Part shown: positions 43,740 through 51,981 of the stretch, piece by piece | Numbering within the stretch: the stretch's first letter is position 1 | How the letters are laid out: the number at the start of each line of letters is the position of its first letter | Assembly: GCA_021372355.1 (NCBI GenBank) | Contig: JAJFUQ010000183.1 | Span: 32,773-96,772 of the forward strand | DNA length: 64,000 bases | Direction of reading: 5' to 3' | Origin: Nocardiaceae bacterium | GTDB lineage: Bacteria > Actinomycetota > Actinomycetes > Mycobacteriales > Mycobacteriaceae | The notes under the pieces: model-generated | What the model saw: the letters and a program-made list of their open reading frames with translations, nothing else | What the model was told of the DNA's origin: nothing | Database searches by the model: none | Translations under genes and position numbers: made by a program

Positions 43740-44408
43740 TTATGCCCCGCGACGAACCATTTCCGCGATCCAGATCGGCGCGAAGGGCGAGGTGCATCCC
43801 GGGGGAGTCGGATAGTCCTTGAGCACTTCCAGTCGTTCGCCGATCTCGAGCGCACGGGCCCGATATTCGGGGTGATGAATCCCGATCATCGCGAGACCGT
43901 TGTTCATCGCCCACTGCAGGCGTTCGGGTGCGGTCTTCATCCCTGGATCGATCAGCGCCAGCAATTCCTCGGGGTCCACGACCGCGGACTTCTTCGCGAT
44001 CAGGTCATTCGTCAAAGCCCACCCGGCGCTGGCGACAACGGGATCCGAGTCGTTGAACCACGCCTTGCGGAGATCCTCAGCGTGCGGACTCTTCTTCACC
44101 ACGTAACCGACGAGCCAGTCGTGAACCTTGGGCGCTCGGGCGTCCCGCAACATCGAGTCGAGTTCCTCGCGGCGGAACGATTTCGGCCGGCAGATCAGCA
44201 GCGCCAGCAGGCGCGCTGCGGTGTCGCCGGTCGCCCAGAGTTCCACCGCAAGTTCGTGCTGCATCTTCAGCTGCTTCGCAAGTGCGCGCAGTTTCGTGAG
44301 GTTGACGCCGTGGTCATCGCCCCGCTTTTCGTTGACCGCGCGCATCTTCGGGTCTTCGAGCGCGGCGAGATCTGCCATCACTGCGGCTAGTTCGGACTGA
44401 TCGGCCAT
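43740..44408 (-). CDS. AlkD-like HEAT-repeat DNA alkylation repair family protein
   Basis: The 222-residue protein has helical repeats of the AlkC/AlkD type: GVNLTKLRALAKQLKMQHELAVELWATGDTAARLLALLIC, followed by VHDWLVGYVVKKSPHAEDLRKAWFNDSDPVVASAGWALTNDLI. AlkD excises alkylated bases; the catalytic Asp and Trp/Arg residues cannot be placed with certainty, so a repair role is tentative. ATG at 44408 is preferred to the GTG immediately upstream. The gene is monocistronic. Confidence 0.75.
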   Translation of the reverse strand: MADQSELAAVMADLAALEDPKMRAVNEKRGDDHGVNLTKLRALAKQLKMQHELAVELWATGDTAARLLALLICRPKSFRREELDSMLRDARAPKVHDWLVGYVVKKSPHAEDLRKAWFNDSDPVVASAGWALTNDLIAKKSAVVDPEELLALIDPGMKTAPERLQWAMNNGLAMIGIHHPEYRARALEIGERLEVLKDYPTPPGCTSPFAPIWIAEMVRRGA

Positions 44409-44545
44409 CACGCCAACCTACCGGGCCTTCCCCTGATCGGGGGAGTCGGGTTTCCCCTGCTAGAGGGCCCATTCAGCGCACCCCGCCGGTCCCGAACGAG
44501 CGTCAAAGTCAATGGGTAACCGCAACTTCCACGAAAGGCACCGCA

Positions 44546-45085
44546 ATGACCAACACCCGCATGAGCCCCCGTCGTCACCTTCTCCTGGGCGTTTCCTTTG
44601 TCGGAATCGCGATCGTCGGCACCGGTCTTGGATTCGTCGCCACGGCGCACGCCGGCACCCTGCCGACCGACGGCGACACCGTTGCCATGACGATCCACAA
44701 CAACACCGACCAGACCATGACACTCGCTGCGCAGTACACCAACGTCGGTGACTTCATCGCGGCGCCGCAGCAGGTCCTGGCTCCGCATACGAGCGAGATC
44801 GTCACGGCAAGTTCTCACAACCACGACCGGATGGCCGCCGTAATGAGTTACCAGCTCCCAGACCACACCGTTGTCGTGTTCGAGGCCAACAACCTGCCAG
44901 ATGGCGCCAACACCACGGGAACGGTCACAGCGGGACCGAGCGCAGGCCAGTACGCGATCGCCACGAGTCTCGACACAGGTTTTCCCAACCTGAACGCGAG
45001 CTACACGGTGCAGCCGACAATGTTCGGGAAGGACGTTGTGACCCCCGCATGGCTCTCCGCGCCGGCATGGCCCTCCGGTCACTAG
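44546..45085 (+). CDS. secreted protein of unknown function, paralogue of 4770-5165
   Basis: The 179-residue protein has a clear signal peptide (basic MTNTRMSPRRHLLL, hydrophobic GVSFVGIAIVGTGLGFVA, cleavage likely after TAHA at about residue 36). The mature part has IHNNTDQTMTLAAQY, FIAAPQQVLAPHTSEIVTA, MSYQLPDHTVVVFEANNL and YAIATSLDTGFPNLNASY, sharing ordered landmarks with the protein at 4770-5165. It ends in a Pro/Trp-rich tail (PAWLSAPAWPSGH). AAAGG precedes the ATG. No known family; a beta-sandwich is plausible. Confidence 0.75.
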   Translation: MTNTRMSPRRHLLLGVSFVGIAIVGTGLGFVATAHAGTLPTDGDTVAMTIHNNTDQTMTLAAQYTNVGDFIAAPQQVLAPHTSEIVTASSHNHDRMAAVMSYQLPDHTVVVFEANNLPDGANTTGTVTAGPSAGQYAIATSLDTGFPNLNASYTVQPTMFGKDVVTPAWLSAPAWPSGH

Positions 45086-45110
45086 AGCGCGCACCTGTGA
45101 TAGAACTGGC

Positions 45111-45130
45111 CTGACAATCTATCCTGTCAG
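45111..45130. promoter_or_regulatory. palindromic candidate operator upstream of phosphotransferase/FadE pair
   Basis: CTGACA (45111-45116) and TGTCAG (45125-45130) form a perfect inverted repeat with an 8-nt spacer, centred 27 bp before the TTG start at 45148. The layout fits a TetR-type site, the usual class controlling acyl-CoA genes in Mycobacteriales, but no regulator gene lies nearby. Confidence 0.4.
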
Positions 45131-45147
45131 AAGTTGGAGCGAAGGCT

Positions 45148-46173
45148 TTGATCGACGAAACAGCGGTCGCATCCTGGATGGACTCTGTCGGTCTCGGCAC
45201 CGGACCGCTGCTCAACGTCGAACCTGTCACGGGCGGCACCCAGAACGTCATGGTCCGCTTCGAACGCGCTGGCCGAAGCTACATTCTTCGCCGCGGACCA
45301 GTGCACCTTCGCCCGCGCAGCAACGACCAGATCGCGCGCGAATTCCGAGTGCTGGAGGCGCTCGGGAAGACCGATGTGCCGCACCCGGCACTTATCGCAA
45401 CCTGCGACGACACAAGTGTTCTCGGGGGCGCCGTCTTCTATCTCATGGAGCCGATCGACGGCTTCAATGCCAGCGTCGGGTTACCCGAACTGCACCGCAC
45501 GGACGCCCGGGTCCGTCACGACATGGGACTTCACCTCGTCGACGCACTCGCTGAACTGAGCGAGGTCGACCACGTCGCTGTCGGACTCGGTGACTTCGGG
45601 AAGCCGAACGGCTTTCTCGAACGCCAGGTGCCGCGATGGCTCGGTGAACTCGAGTCGTACAACGCGTTCGCGGAATACCCCGGTCCCGACATCGGTCCCG
45701 TCGACGACGTCGCCCGCTGGCTCGACCAGCACCGGCCAACCGACTACCGTCCGGGAATCATCCACGGCGACTTCCATGCCGCGAACGTCATGTTCTCGCG
45801 CACCGGACCCGAGGTCGCAGCGGTCGTCGACTGGGAGATGTGCACGATCGGCGACCCGCTTCTGGATCTCGGCTGGCTCCTGGCGACGTGGCAATTACCC
45901 GGCGCACCAGAGGAATTCGCCGGACCGCTGACCCGTGCGGGAAGCCTCGCCATCGCCGCTGAACTCACGGCCCGCTATGCCGAACGCGCCACGCGTCCCC
46001 TCGACGACCTCACTTGGTACATCGTTCTGGCCTGTTTCAAGCTCGGGATCATTCTCGAGGGAAGCCATGCCCGGGCGCTGGCCGGCAAGGCGCCCACGGA
46101 GATCGGCGACCGGCTCCACACCACGACCCTCCGGCTCTTCGAGCGAGCCGTCACTTTGATGGAAGGCAACTGA
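45148..46173 (+). CDS. APH-family phosphotransferase linked to acyl-CoA dehydrogenase
   Basis: The 341-residue protein belongs to the phosphotransferase group commonly found beside acyl-CoA dehydrogenases (FadE36-like in mycobacterial nomenclature). Seen are GTGPLLNVEPVTGGTQNVMVRFERAGRSYILRR at the N-terminal ATP lobe, the catalytic IIHGDFHAANVMFS and the DFG-like VVDWEMCTIGDPLLDLGWLLATW. Eukaryotic relatives (ACAD10/11) phosphorylate hydroxyacyl-CoAs so that the dehydrogenase partner can process them. The TTG start has GGAG upstream. The stop shares one base with the dehydrogenase ATG (TGATG). Confidence 0.88.
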   Translation: MIDETAVASWMDSVGLGTGPLLNVEPVTGGTQNVMVRFERAGRSYILRRGPVHLRPRSNDQIAREFRVLEALGKTDVPHPALIATCDDTSVLGGAVFYLMEPIDGFNASVGLPELHRTDARVRHDMGLHLVDALAELSEVDHVAVGLGDFGKPNGFLERQVPRWLGELESYNAFAEYPGPDIGPVDDVARWLDQHRPTDYRPGIIHGDFHAANVMFSRTGPEVAAVVDWEMCTIGDPLLDLGWLLATWQLPGAPEEFAGPLTRAGSLAIAAELTARYAERATRPLDDLTWYIVLACFKLGIILEGSHARALAGKAPTEIGDRLHTTTLRLFERAVTLMEGN

Positions 46174-47309
46174 TGATCGACTTCGAGATCCCTGCCGAAC
46201 TAGCCGCTTTGCGCGACAAAGTGCGCGACTTCGTGGTCGAGCAGATCGTGCCATTCGAGAAGGACCCGCGCGTCACTCAGCACGGGCCGACCGACGAACT
46301 TCGTCAGGAACTCGTCGAACTGGCCCGTGCGGCTGGGCTACTCACGATTCAAGCCGACGGTATGAGCCACATCGAGCAGGCGATCGTGTACGAGGCGGCC
46401 GGTTGGTCCACGCTCGGCCCGGTCGCGATGAACTGTGCGGCCCCGGACGAGGGCAACATGTTCCTGCTGTCGAAAGTCGCGAACGAAGAGCAGGCTGAGC
46501 GATTCCTCAAGCCCGTCGTGGACGGTCACCAGCGGTCCGTCTTCGCGATGACGGAGCCGAACGGAGCGGGATCTGATCCCAGCCAGCTCGCCACCGAATA
46601 CGCCCTCGACGGGGACGAGTACGTCATCAACGGCCTCAAGTGGCTCATCACCGGAGCTCAAGGCGCGAAGACGTGGATCATCATGGCCACCGGCTCCGAA
46701 GGAGCCACGTTGTTCCTGTGTGACGGCGACACCGAGGGCATCATCATCGAGCGCGCGATGGACACGATGGACCGGAACTACGTCTCGGGACACGGCGTCG
46801 TCCGTTTCGAGAATCTGCGACTGCCGAAGAGCTCGATACTGGGCGAGCCCGGCCAGGCCTTCCGGTACGCCCAGCTGCGTCTGGCTCCCGCCCGGCTCAC
46901 CCACTGCATGCGCTGGCTCGGTGCCGCCGAACGTGCGCAGGCCATCGCCCTCGATTACGCGAAGACCCGCACCGCGTTCGGCAAGCCGATCGGCGAGCAC
47001 GAGGGCGTCGGATTCATGTTGGCGGACAACGAGATCGCGCTGCAGCAGTGCCGACTCATGATCTGGTGGGCGTGCTGGCACCTCGACAACGGCTCCCGGG
47101 GACGCCACGAGTCGAGCGTGGTCAAGTCCTCGGTCTCCGAGGAACTGTTCAAGGTCTCCGACCGCTGCGTCCAGATTCTCGGCGGCATGGGCATCAGCGA
47201 TGAGACGCCGGTCGCCGCGATCTTCCGCGACATGCGCGCCTTCCGCCTCTACGACGGCCCGACCGAGGTGCACAAGTACGCGATCGCACGCGAACTGCTG
47301 CGGAAGTAG
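46173..47309 (+). CDS. acyl-CoA dehydrogenase (ACAD10/11-like partner)
   Basis: The 378-residue FAD enzyme has the family order: helical N-terminus, FAMTEPNGAGSDPSQLATEY (FAD/substrate motif), GLKWLITGAQGAKTWIIMATG, GHGVVRFENLRLPKSSILG, and the C-terminal helical domain with RTAFGKPIGEHEGVGFMLAD and CVQILGGMGISDETPVAAIFRDMRAFRLYDGPTEVHK. Coupling to the preceding phosphotransferase suggests breakdown of 4-hydroxyacyl or similar chains. The catalytic base cannot be fixed by eye. The start shares a base with the upstream stop. Confidence 0.92.
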   Translation: MIDFEIPAELAALRDKVRDFVVEQIVPFEKDPRVTQHGPTDELRQELVELARAAGLLTIQADGMSHIEQAIVYEAAGWSTLGPVAMNCAAPDEGNMFLLSKVANEEQAERFLKPVVDGHQRSVFAMTEPNGAGSDPSQLATEYALDGDEYVINGLKWLITGAQGAKTWIIMATGSEGATLFLCDGDTEGIIIERAMDTMDRNYVSGHGVVRFENLRLPKSSILGEPGQAFRYAQLRLAPARLTHCMRWLGAAERAQAIALDYAKTRTAFGKPIGEHEGVGFMLADNEIALQQCRLMIWWACWHLDNGSRGRHESSVVKSSVSEELFKVSDRCVQILGGMGISDETPVAAIFRDMRAFRLYDGPTEVHKYAIARELLRK

Positions 47310-47320
47310 TCGGCCGATAA

Positions 47321-47359
47321 GTGGTCATTTCCGCTCGGTCATCGAACGGAAATGACCAC
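47321..47359. terminator. bidirectional hairpin terminator between acyl-CoA dehydrogenase and pentapeptide gene
   Basis: GTGGTCATTTCCG (47321-47333) and its reverse complement (47347-47359) form a perfect 13-bp stem with a 13-nt loop midway between the two convergent stop codons (47309 and 47368). Confidence 0.7.
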
Positions 47360-47367
47360 CACGGGGA

Positions 47368-48222
47368 TTACTCGTCCGACTTGCCGGGAAGGATCGTGAC
47401 GTCCTTCAACGTCGCCTTGGCGCCCTTGAGCACCGCGTACGTCACCTTGTCCATGACGGCACCGTCGAACACCGCCTTCTTGACCGCGGAGTGACGGAAC
47501 GTGACGTCCCGGAGCGTGGCATTGCGGAACGACGTGTTCTTCAGCGAGGTGCTGTTGAAGTTGACGCCGACGAGTTCGAGGCCGTCGAACGAGACGTCGC
47601 CGAGGTCCGAGGTGCTGAAGTTCGTCCCGACGAGCGTGGTGCCCTCGAAATCGGCACCCTGCAGCGGAAGCGCTTTGAACTTCGTGCGGGTGAGGTTCGC
47701 CCCGGTGAGCGCGACATTCGATGTGTCCGAGCCGTAGAAGTCGGCGTCGGTGAGGTCTGCGCCGACAAAGGACGCGGACCGCAGTGCAGCGCCCCGGAAC
47801 TTGGCGCCGGCGAGATCCGAGCCGTCGAAGTTCGCCTTCTCGAGTGCGCTGCCGTTGAAGTTGGCGCCGCGCAGGTTGCTGTCGCTCAGGTCGGCGTCCC
47901 GGAGGTCGGTACCACCCAGAAGGCGGCCGGGGGGAGTGTCGGAACCGGGTCCGACCACCTTCGCGATGAATCCCTTGATCAGGCCCGGCTTCTCAACCGG
48001 CTGAGCCGGTGCTTGCGGGATCTCCTCCATGAGCTCGGAGACGTCTCCAAAGTTCTTGGTTGCCATGTCGAATGCCTCTTTATCTGTCTTGCCCTGGTTC
48101 TTCAGGTCGTCGAATTTGTCGGTCAGGTTTGCGAGAAGTTCCTCGATCACGTCGTCCCGCGCGGGGAAGTCGCCGTACGGCGCGAGCGTGGTCTCCAGGA
48201 AGCTCCGGAGTTCTGCGTGCAT
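47368..48222 (-). CDS. pentapeptide-repeat protein with N-terminal HAAS-like domain
   Basis: The 284-residue protein has an N-terminal helical segment of about 70 residues (HAELRSFLETTLAPYGDFPARDDVIEELLANLTDKFDDL ... AFDMATKNFGDVSELMEEI) like the domain found in PadR-controlled membrane sensors. It is followed by about 25 A(D/N)Lxx-type pentapeptide repeats from residue 107 (GTDLRDADLSDSNLRGANFNG and onward), which form a right-handed square helix. There is no membrane span. The ATG at 48222 is chosen because GGGAG lies 8 nt before it. It is co-transcribed with the PadR gene upstream. Function unknown. Confidence 0.85.
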   Translation of the reverse strand: MHAELRSFLETTLAPYGDFPARDDVIEELLANLTDKFDDLKNQGKTDKEAFDMATKNFGDVSELMEEIPQAPAQPVEKPGLIKGFIAKVVGPGSDTPPGRLLGGTDLRDADLSDSNLRGANFNGSALEKANFDGSDLAGAKFRGAALRSASFVGADLTDADFYGSDTSNVALTGANLTRTKFKALPLQGADFEGTTLVGTNFSTSDLGDVSFDGLELVGVNFNSTSLKNTSFRNATLRDVTFRHSAVKKAVFDGAVMDKVTYAVLKGAKATLKDVTILPGKSDE

Positions 48223-48236
48223 TTCTTTAGCTCCCT

Positions 48237-48566
48237 TCACACCAAGCGATCGATGATCTGCTTGGCGTACTCCCAGTTGCGTTTGTTGTCGAGGTAGAGA
48301 TCGCGGCCCGATGCGGTGATGCTGTAGTACTTCCGCCGGCCGCCCTGGGACTCATCGCCCCAGTACGAAGTGATGAAGCCGTCCTTCTCGAGCCGCTTGA
48401 GGCTCGAGTACAAGGTCGCCTCCTTCAGCTCGTAGAGCTGGTCGGAGTTGTCGAATACGAGCTTGGTGATCTCGTAGCCGTACTTGTCGCCATCCGTCAG
48501 CAGCCTCAGGACGATCGTGTCCGTATGTCCGCGGAGTAGATCCGCGGAGAGCTTTCTGTCTGCCAT
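48237..48566 (-). CDS. PadR-family transcriptional regulator
   Basis: The 109-residue protein is a short PadR repressor: LLRGHTDTIVLRLLTDGDKYGYEITKLV, the recognition region LYELKEATLYSSLKRLEKDGFI, the wing WGDESQGGRRKYYSITASGRDLY and a C-terminal dimerisation helix. ATG at 48566 gives the standard N-terminus (MADRKLSADLLRG). It precedes the pentapeptide gene and probably represses its own operon through the inverted repeat at 48586-48608. PadR paired with a HAAS-like protein is a known arrangement. Confidence 0.92.
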   Translation of the reverse strand: MADRKLSADLLRGHTDTIVLRLLTDGDKYGYEITKLVFDNSDQLYELKEATLYSSLKRLEKDGFITSYWGDESQGGRRKYYSITASGRDLYLDNKRNWEYAKQIIDRLV

Positions 48567-48585
48567 GCAATACAACATATGGCGT

Positions 48586-48608
48586 AGTACCTCGCCTGTC
48601 AAGGTACT
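48586..48608. promoter_or_regulatory. inverted repeat upstream of padR, candidate autoregulatory operator
   Basis: AGTACCT (48586-48592) and AGGTACT (48602-48608) form a perfect 7-bp inverted repeat with a 9-nt spacer, 20 bp upstream of the PadR start. Location fits autorepression of the padR-pentapeptide operon. Confidence 0.5.
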
Positions 48609-48649
48609 GGACTAGCCGTAGTTTTGTGAGCCGCGATACAGGGCGATCG

Positions 48650-50545
48650 TCAGCCCCCGGCCACCACGCCTTCGCGCCGGGGATCCGCACCACCAACCCA
48701 TCCGTCGGGATCGCGGGACAGGATGCTGAGACCACTTATTTGACGGGCAACGGACACGGGGTGTCCCTGTTCGCGCAGACGCTGAACCAGTGGATCGTGG
48801 TCGCCGTTGTCGGAAGCGTCGATCGCCGGATGCTCACCACCCACTCCGACCGTCGCGGACGTACTGGCACCGAAGTTGACGGCGGACGCGGCCTGCTGCG
48901 AATCCAGGTGCCAATCGACCAACCCGACCACGGTTTTCACGACGAACTGGATGATCGCGGCGCCGCCCGGGGACCCCGTCACGAAGGTGAGTTGACCGCG
49001 CGACCCGTCCGGAGATCGATCGAAAATCAGGGTCGGGCTCATCGAACTTCGCGGCCGCTTGCCGGCCTGGACGCGGTTGGCGATCGGCTGCCCATCTGGT
49101 CCGGTCGGCTCCGCACTGAAGTCGGTCAGTTGGTTGTTGAGGACGAAACCGTCGACAACGTGGAAAGAACCGAACGCAGATTCCACGGTGGTGGTCATCG
49201 CAGCGGCATTTCCGTAGCTGTCGACAATCGAGATGTGGCTCGTCCCATGTTCGGGTGGCTGTGCCCCGACGCCAAGCGGGACTGGCCCGAAATCACCGGC
49301 GGCCACCGTCTCCATTGCCTGGCTCGGGTTGATGAGCGCCGCACGACGTTTCAGGTACTGCTGGTCGAGCAGCGCATTCGGCGAATTTCCAGGCAGCGGA
49401 ACGAAATCCGGGTCGGCAACGTACTTGTCGCGGTCCGCATAGGCGAGTCGCTCGGCCTCGGAGATGAGGTCCACCGCCTCCGGCGTCGGCTTTCCACCAT
49501 TTCGGCGAAAATCGGATCCCGCGTCGCCGACGTTCGGGCCGAGCGCTCCAAGGTCGAAGCTCTCGAGCATTCCCAGCGTCTGCGCCACGGCGATGCCACC
49601 CGAGGACGGGCCGGGCATTCCGCAGACGACTTTTGTGCGGTATTCGGTACAGATGGCAGTGCGTTTCTTGGCTTGATAGCCGGACAGATCGCCCATCGAC
49701 AGCAATCCCGGAGTGCGATCGCCCGCACCATTCGTCGATGCATCGACGATGTCCGCCGCGATCGCCCCGGTGTAGAAGGCGTTGGCGCCGTCGGTGGCGA
49801 TGGCGCCCAACGTCTTGGCCATCGCCGGATTGACGAGTAACTCGTTCGCCGGCTTCGGCGCCCCGCCGGGGGTCAGGAAGTAGCCGCGCGCGTTGTCATC
49901 GCGCGCGAGGTCCGCGGCGGATTCGGCGATCTGACCCGCTAAGCGCGGACTGATGCGGAACCCATCGTCGGCGAGCGTGATCGCGGGCGAAAACAAGTCT
50001 TTCCACGACTGCTTTCCGTGTTCGCGCTGCGCGTGTTCCAGCAATCGCAGGACGCCGGGCACGCCGATCGACCGGCCACTGGCCCGCGCAGTCGGCCGCG
50101 GCGCCGCGCGATCGGTATCGCTGATCCAGCGCAGGTAATTCTCATTCGCCGCCGCCGGCGCAGTCTCGCGGCCGTCGTACGCGTCGACGCTCCGGGTGGC
50201 CGCGTCGTAGTACAGCAGGAACGCGCCGCCACCGATTCCCGAAGCCTGCGGCTCGACGAGACCGAGAACGGTTTGCGCGGTGACGAGTGCATCCGCGGCC
50301 GTGCCGCCGTTCGCCAACACACGGCAAGCAGCTTCTGTGGCAAGGGGATTGGCCGTCGCGACCGCGAACCGCTGCGTTCGAACCGGGGTCATGCCGGTGC
50401 GATAACCGCTATCGAGAAGCGCTCCGTTCGAAGCCGTTTCACATGCATCGCGGGCGGGCCGCGGTTCCTCCGAACAACCCACCAGCACGCCCATGACAAG
50501 AAGCAATGTCGCAAGTGCGGCACTCTTGTGCAGCCCGCAGCGCAT
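48650..50545 (-). CDS. ggt: gamma-glutamyltransferase, lipoprotein
   Basis: The 631-residue protein has a lipoprotein signal peptide with lipobox LVGC (Cys24), so it is anchored outside the membrane. The N-nucleophile Thr is in PPEHGTSHISIVDSYGN, where autocleavage separates large and small chains. Binding segments include ASGIGGGAFLLYYD and the glycine-rich MPGPSSGGIAVAQTLGMLE, and SSMSPTLIF and TGSPGGAAII in the small chain. The enzyme cleaves gamma-glutamyl compounds such as glutathione. The C-terminal VGGADPRREGVVAGG is typical. Transcribed alone. Confidence 0.94.
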   Translation of the reverse strand: MRCGLHKSAALATLLLVMGVLVGCSEEPRPARDACETASNGALLDSGYRTGMTPVRTQRFAVATANPLATEAACRVLANGGTAADALVTAQTVLGLVEPQASGIGGGAFLLYYDAATRSVDAYDGRETAPAAANENYLRWISDTDRAAPRPTARASGRSIGVPGVLRLLEHAQREHGKQSWKDLFSPAITLADDGFRISPRLAGQIAESAADLARDDNARGYFLTPGGAPKPANELLVNPAMAKTLGAIATDGANAFYTGAIAADIVDASTNGAGDRTPGLLSMGDLSGYQAKKRTAICTEYRTKVVCGMPGPSSGGIAVAQTLGMLESFDLGALGPNVGDAGSDFRRNGGKPTPEAVDLISEAERLAYADRDKYVADPDFVPLPGNSPNALLDQQYLKRRAALINPSQAMETVAAGDFGPVPLGVGAQPPEHGTSHISIVDSYGNAAAMTTTVESAFGSFHVVDGFVLNNQLTDFSAEPTGPDGQPIANRVQAGKRPRSSMSPTLIFDRSPDGSRGQLTFVTGSPGGAAIIQFVVKTVVGLVDWHLDSQQAASAVNFGASTSATVGVGGEHPAIDASDNGDHDPLVQRLREQGHPVSVARQISGLSILSRDPDGWVGGADPRREGVVAGG

Positions 50546-50627
50546 AGGCGAACTCTATTCTTCAGAAGTCGGCACCGGATGCAGGTTGGGTACCCCAAGA
50601 GGTAGCGACACAAAGGAGGCGAATCCG

Positions 50628-50801
50628 ATGATTCTTCGCATTGCAGGCGTTGCCGCGGCCGGGGCAGCCGCGGTGTATTTCCTCGATCCGAAAAGCGGGG
50701 CCGAACGTCGACAAATGGTGAAAGACAGGCTCACGGCTGTCCTCCGACCGGAGCACCTCGACTCCGAAACGGTGCTGGAAGCGGTGGAAACCCCGGCGTA
50801 G
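50628..50801 (+). CDS. small membrane-anchored protein (57 residues)
   Basis: An excellent ribosome site (AAAGGAGG, 8 nt upstream) fixes the ATG at 50628. The product has an N-terminal hydrophobic segment (LRIAGVAAAGAAAVYFL) followed by DPKSGAERRQMVKDRL and an acidic tail. Many actinobacterial small proteins share the pattern hydrophobic-helix plus DPxSGxxRR; their function is unknown. It is convergent with the winged-helix gene (1-bp gap). Confidence 0.75.
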   Translation: MILRIAGVAAAGAAAVYFLDPKSGAERRQMVKDRLTAVLRPEHLDSETVLEAVETPA

Positions 50802-50802
50802 C

Positions 50803-51981
50803 TCAATCAACGTCGAACTCGAGTTTCAGCGCGCCAGCACCACGAAGCAGCGCGACGTGGTCGGCCTCGTGCCGTATCTGCTCAGTGACCGCTGAATCCA
50901 ACTTTTGGAACGAGTGCACGGTGATCGCCAATTTCCGCCCGGATCTCCGAGGCCGCCAGGTTCCGACGATGTGTCCATCAGCCAGGACGGTTCCGGGTGC
51001 TCCAACCTTCTGCCAGACGTCCTTGTGGTGAACCCGGTCGACGATCGTGGCGCGGTCCCGCATCTGCGTATACGGATCTCCTGGCGGAAGCAGCCGCACC
51101 CCGGTCACCTCGGATTTCTTTACCAATCCAACATCTTTCGAGAGCATCCAAGCGCGGCTTCCCAGGACTGAAACAGCGGAGAGTTCGTCCTCGATCGGGC
51201 TCCACCACGCATCGACGTCGCCGACGTAAACCCCGACCCACGCCGCGAAGTCCTTTCGGGTGGAGGGTCCGTAGCAGTGCAAGTAGCGGCGCAGGAGTTC
51301 GCGCCGAGCGTCATCCTCGCGTGCCGGGGTCGCGCCCAACCACTCGTCGACGAGGACGAAAAGCGCCTTGTTCTCGGTGCGACGAGCGAAGCAGACGACA
51401 CCTTGCAGAGTCAGGATCCGCAGGCAGAAATGAACGATGGCCTCGCCGAGGGGCTGATTTCGGGCGTACGGCCCTTCTGCGATCCAAGCGGCGCGCGCAG
51501 TGCTCGGCAGTCGTTCGGCGACGCGCTCCGCGACTTCCCTGCCGAGTTCGTTAATCGCCAACTGCCTGCCGCGAAGTACCGCCCGAACGGCCGGTGAGAT
51601 CAGGGCGACGATCTCGTCGAGACCGAGATCGACCTGCTCGAGCGCCTGCTCGACGCCGAGGATCAGATGAATCCGCGCCGATTCGGTGGTCGGAAGAACT
51701 CCGGTCGTGAAGACCGAAGCGTCCGCCGTGGGGAAGTAGTACGGCGCACCTCGCATGCTCCAGGTCTGGAGCAGGACCTTCTCATCCACGAGCCGATCGA
51801 TGAGGTCGGGCGTCACTCCCTCGACCCGGGCATTGAGAGCGAGCAGCGCGGACCCTGGCGGACTGTTCTGAATTCCGCAGGCGCCCGCGACCTCTCCGAC
51901 GTCTGCGGCCGGTCGTCGCGCGAGCAGATGGTGCGCCCGCAAGCGGAACGCAATGACATCGCTGGTCGATACGTCGATCAC
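50803..51981 (-). CDS. winged-helix DNA-binding protein, AlkZ-like (HTH_42) family
   Basis: The 392-residue protein resembles the HTH_42/YcaQ group, which includes the glycosylase AlkZ that unhooks bulky alkyl-DNA adducts in Streptomyces. Segments include IAFRLRAHHLLARRP at the N-terminus, VLLQTWSMRGAPYYF, LLRRYLHCYGPSTRKDFAAWVGV and VVGTWRPRRSGRKLAITVHSF-like C-terminal strands (here IVGTWRPRRSGRKL). The catalytic Gln-x-Gln of AlkZ could not be identified, so enzymatic activity is open. The GTG start overlaps the nitronate monooxygenase stop by 4 bp. Confidence 0.8.
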   Translation of the reverse strand: MIDVSTSDVIAFRLRAHHLLARRPAADVGEVAGACGIQNSPPGSALLALNARVEGVTPDLIDRLVDEKVLLQTWSMRGAPYYFPTADASVFTTGVLPTTESARIHLILGVEQALEQVDLGLDEIVALISPAVRAVLRGRQLAINELGREVAERVAERLPSTARAAWIAEGPYARNQPLGEAIVHFCLRILTLQGVVCFARRTENKALFVLVDEWLGATPAREDDARRELLRRYLHCYGPSTRKDFAAWVGVYVGDVDAWWSPIEDELSAVSVLGSRAWMLSKDVGLVKKSEVTGVRLLPPGDPYTQMRDRATIVDRVHHKDVWQKVGAPGTVLADGHIVGTWRPRRSGRKLAITVHSFQKLDSAVTEQIRHEADHVALLRGAGALKLEFDVD

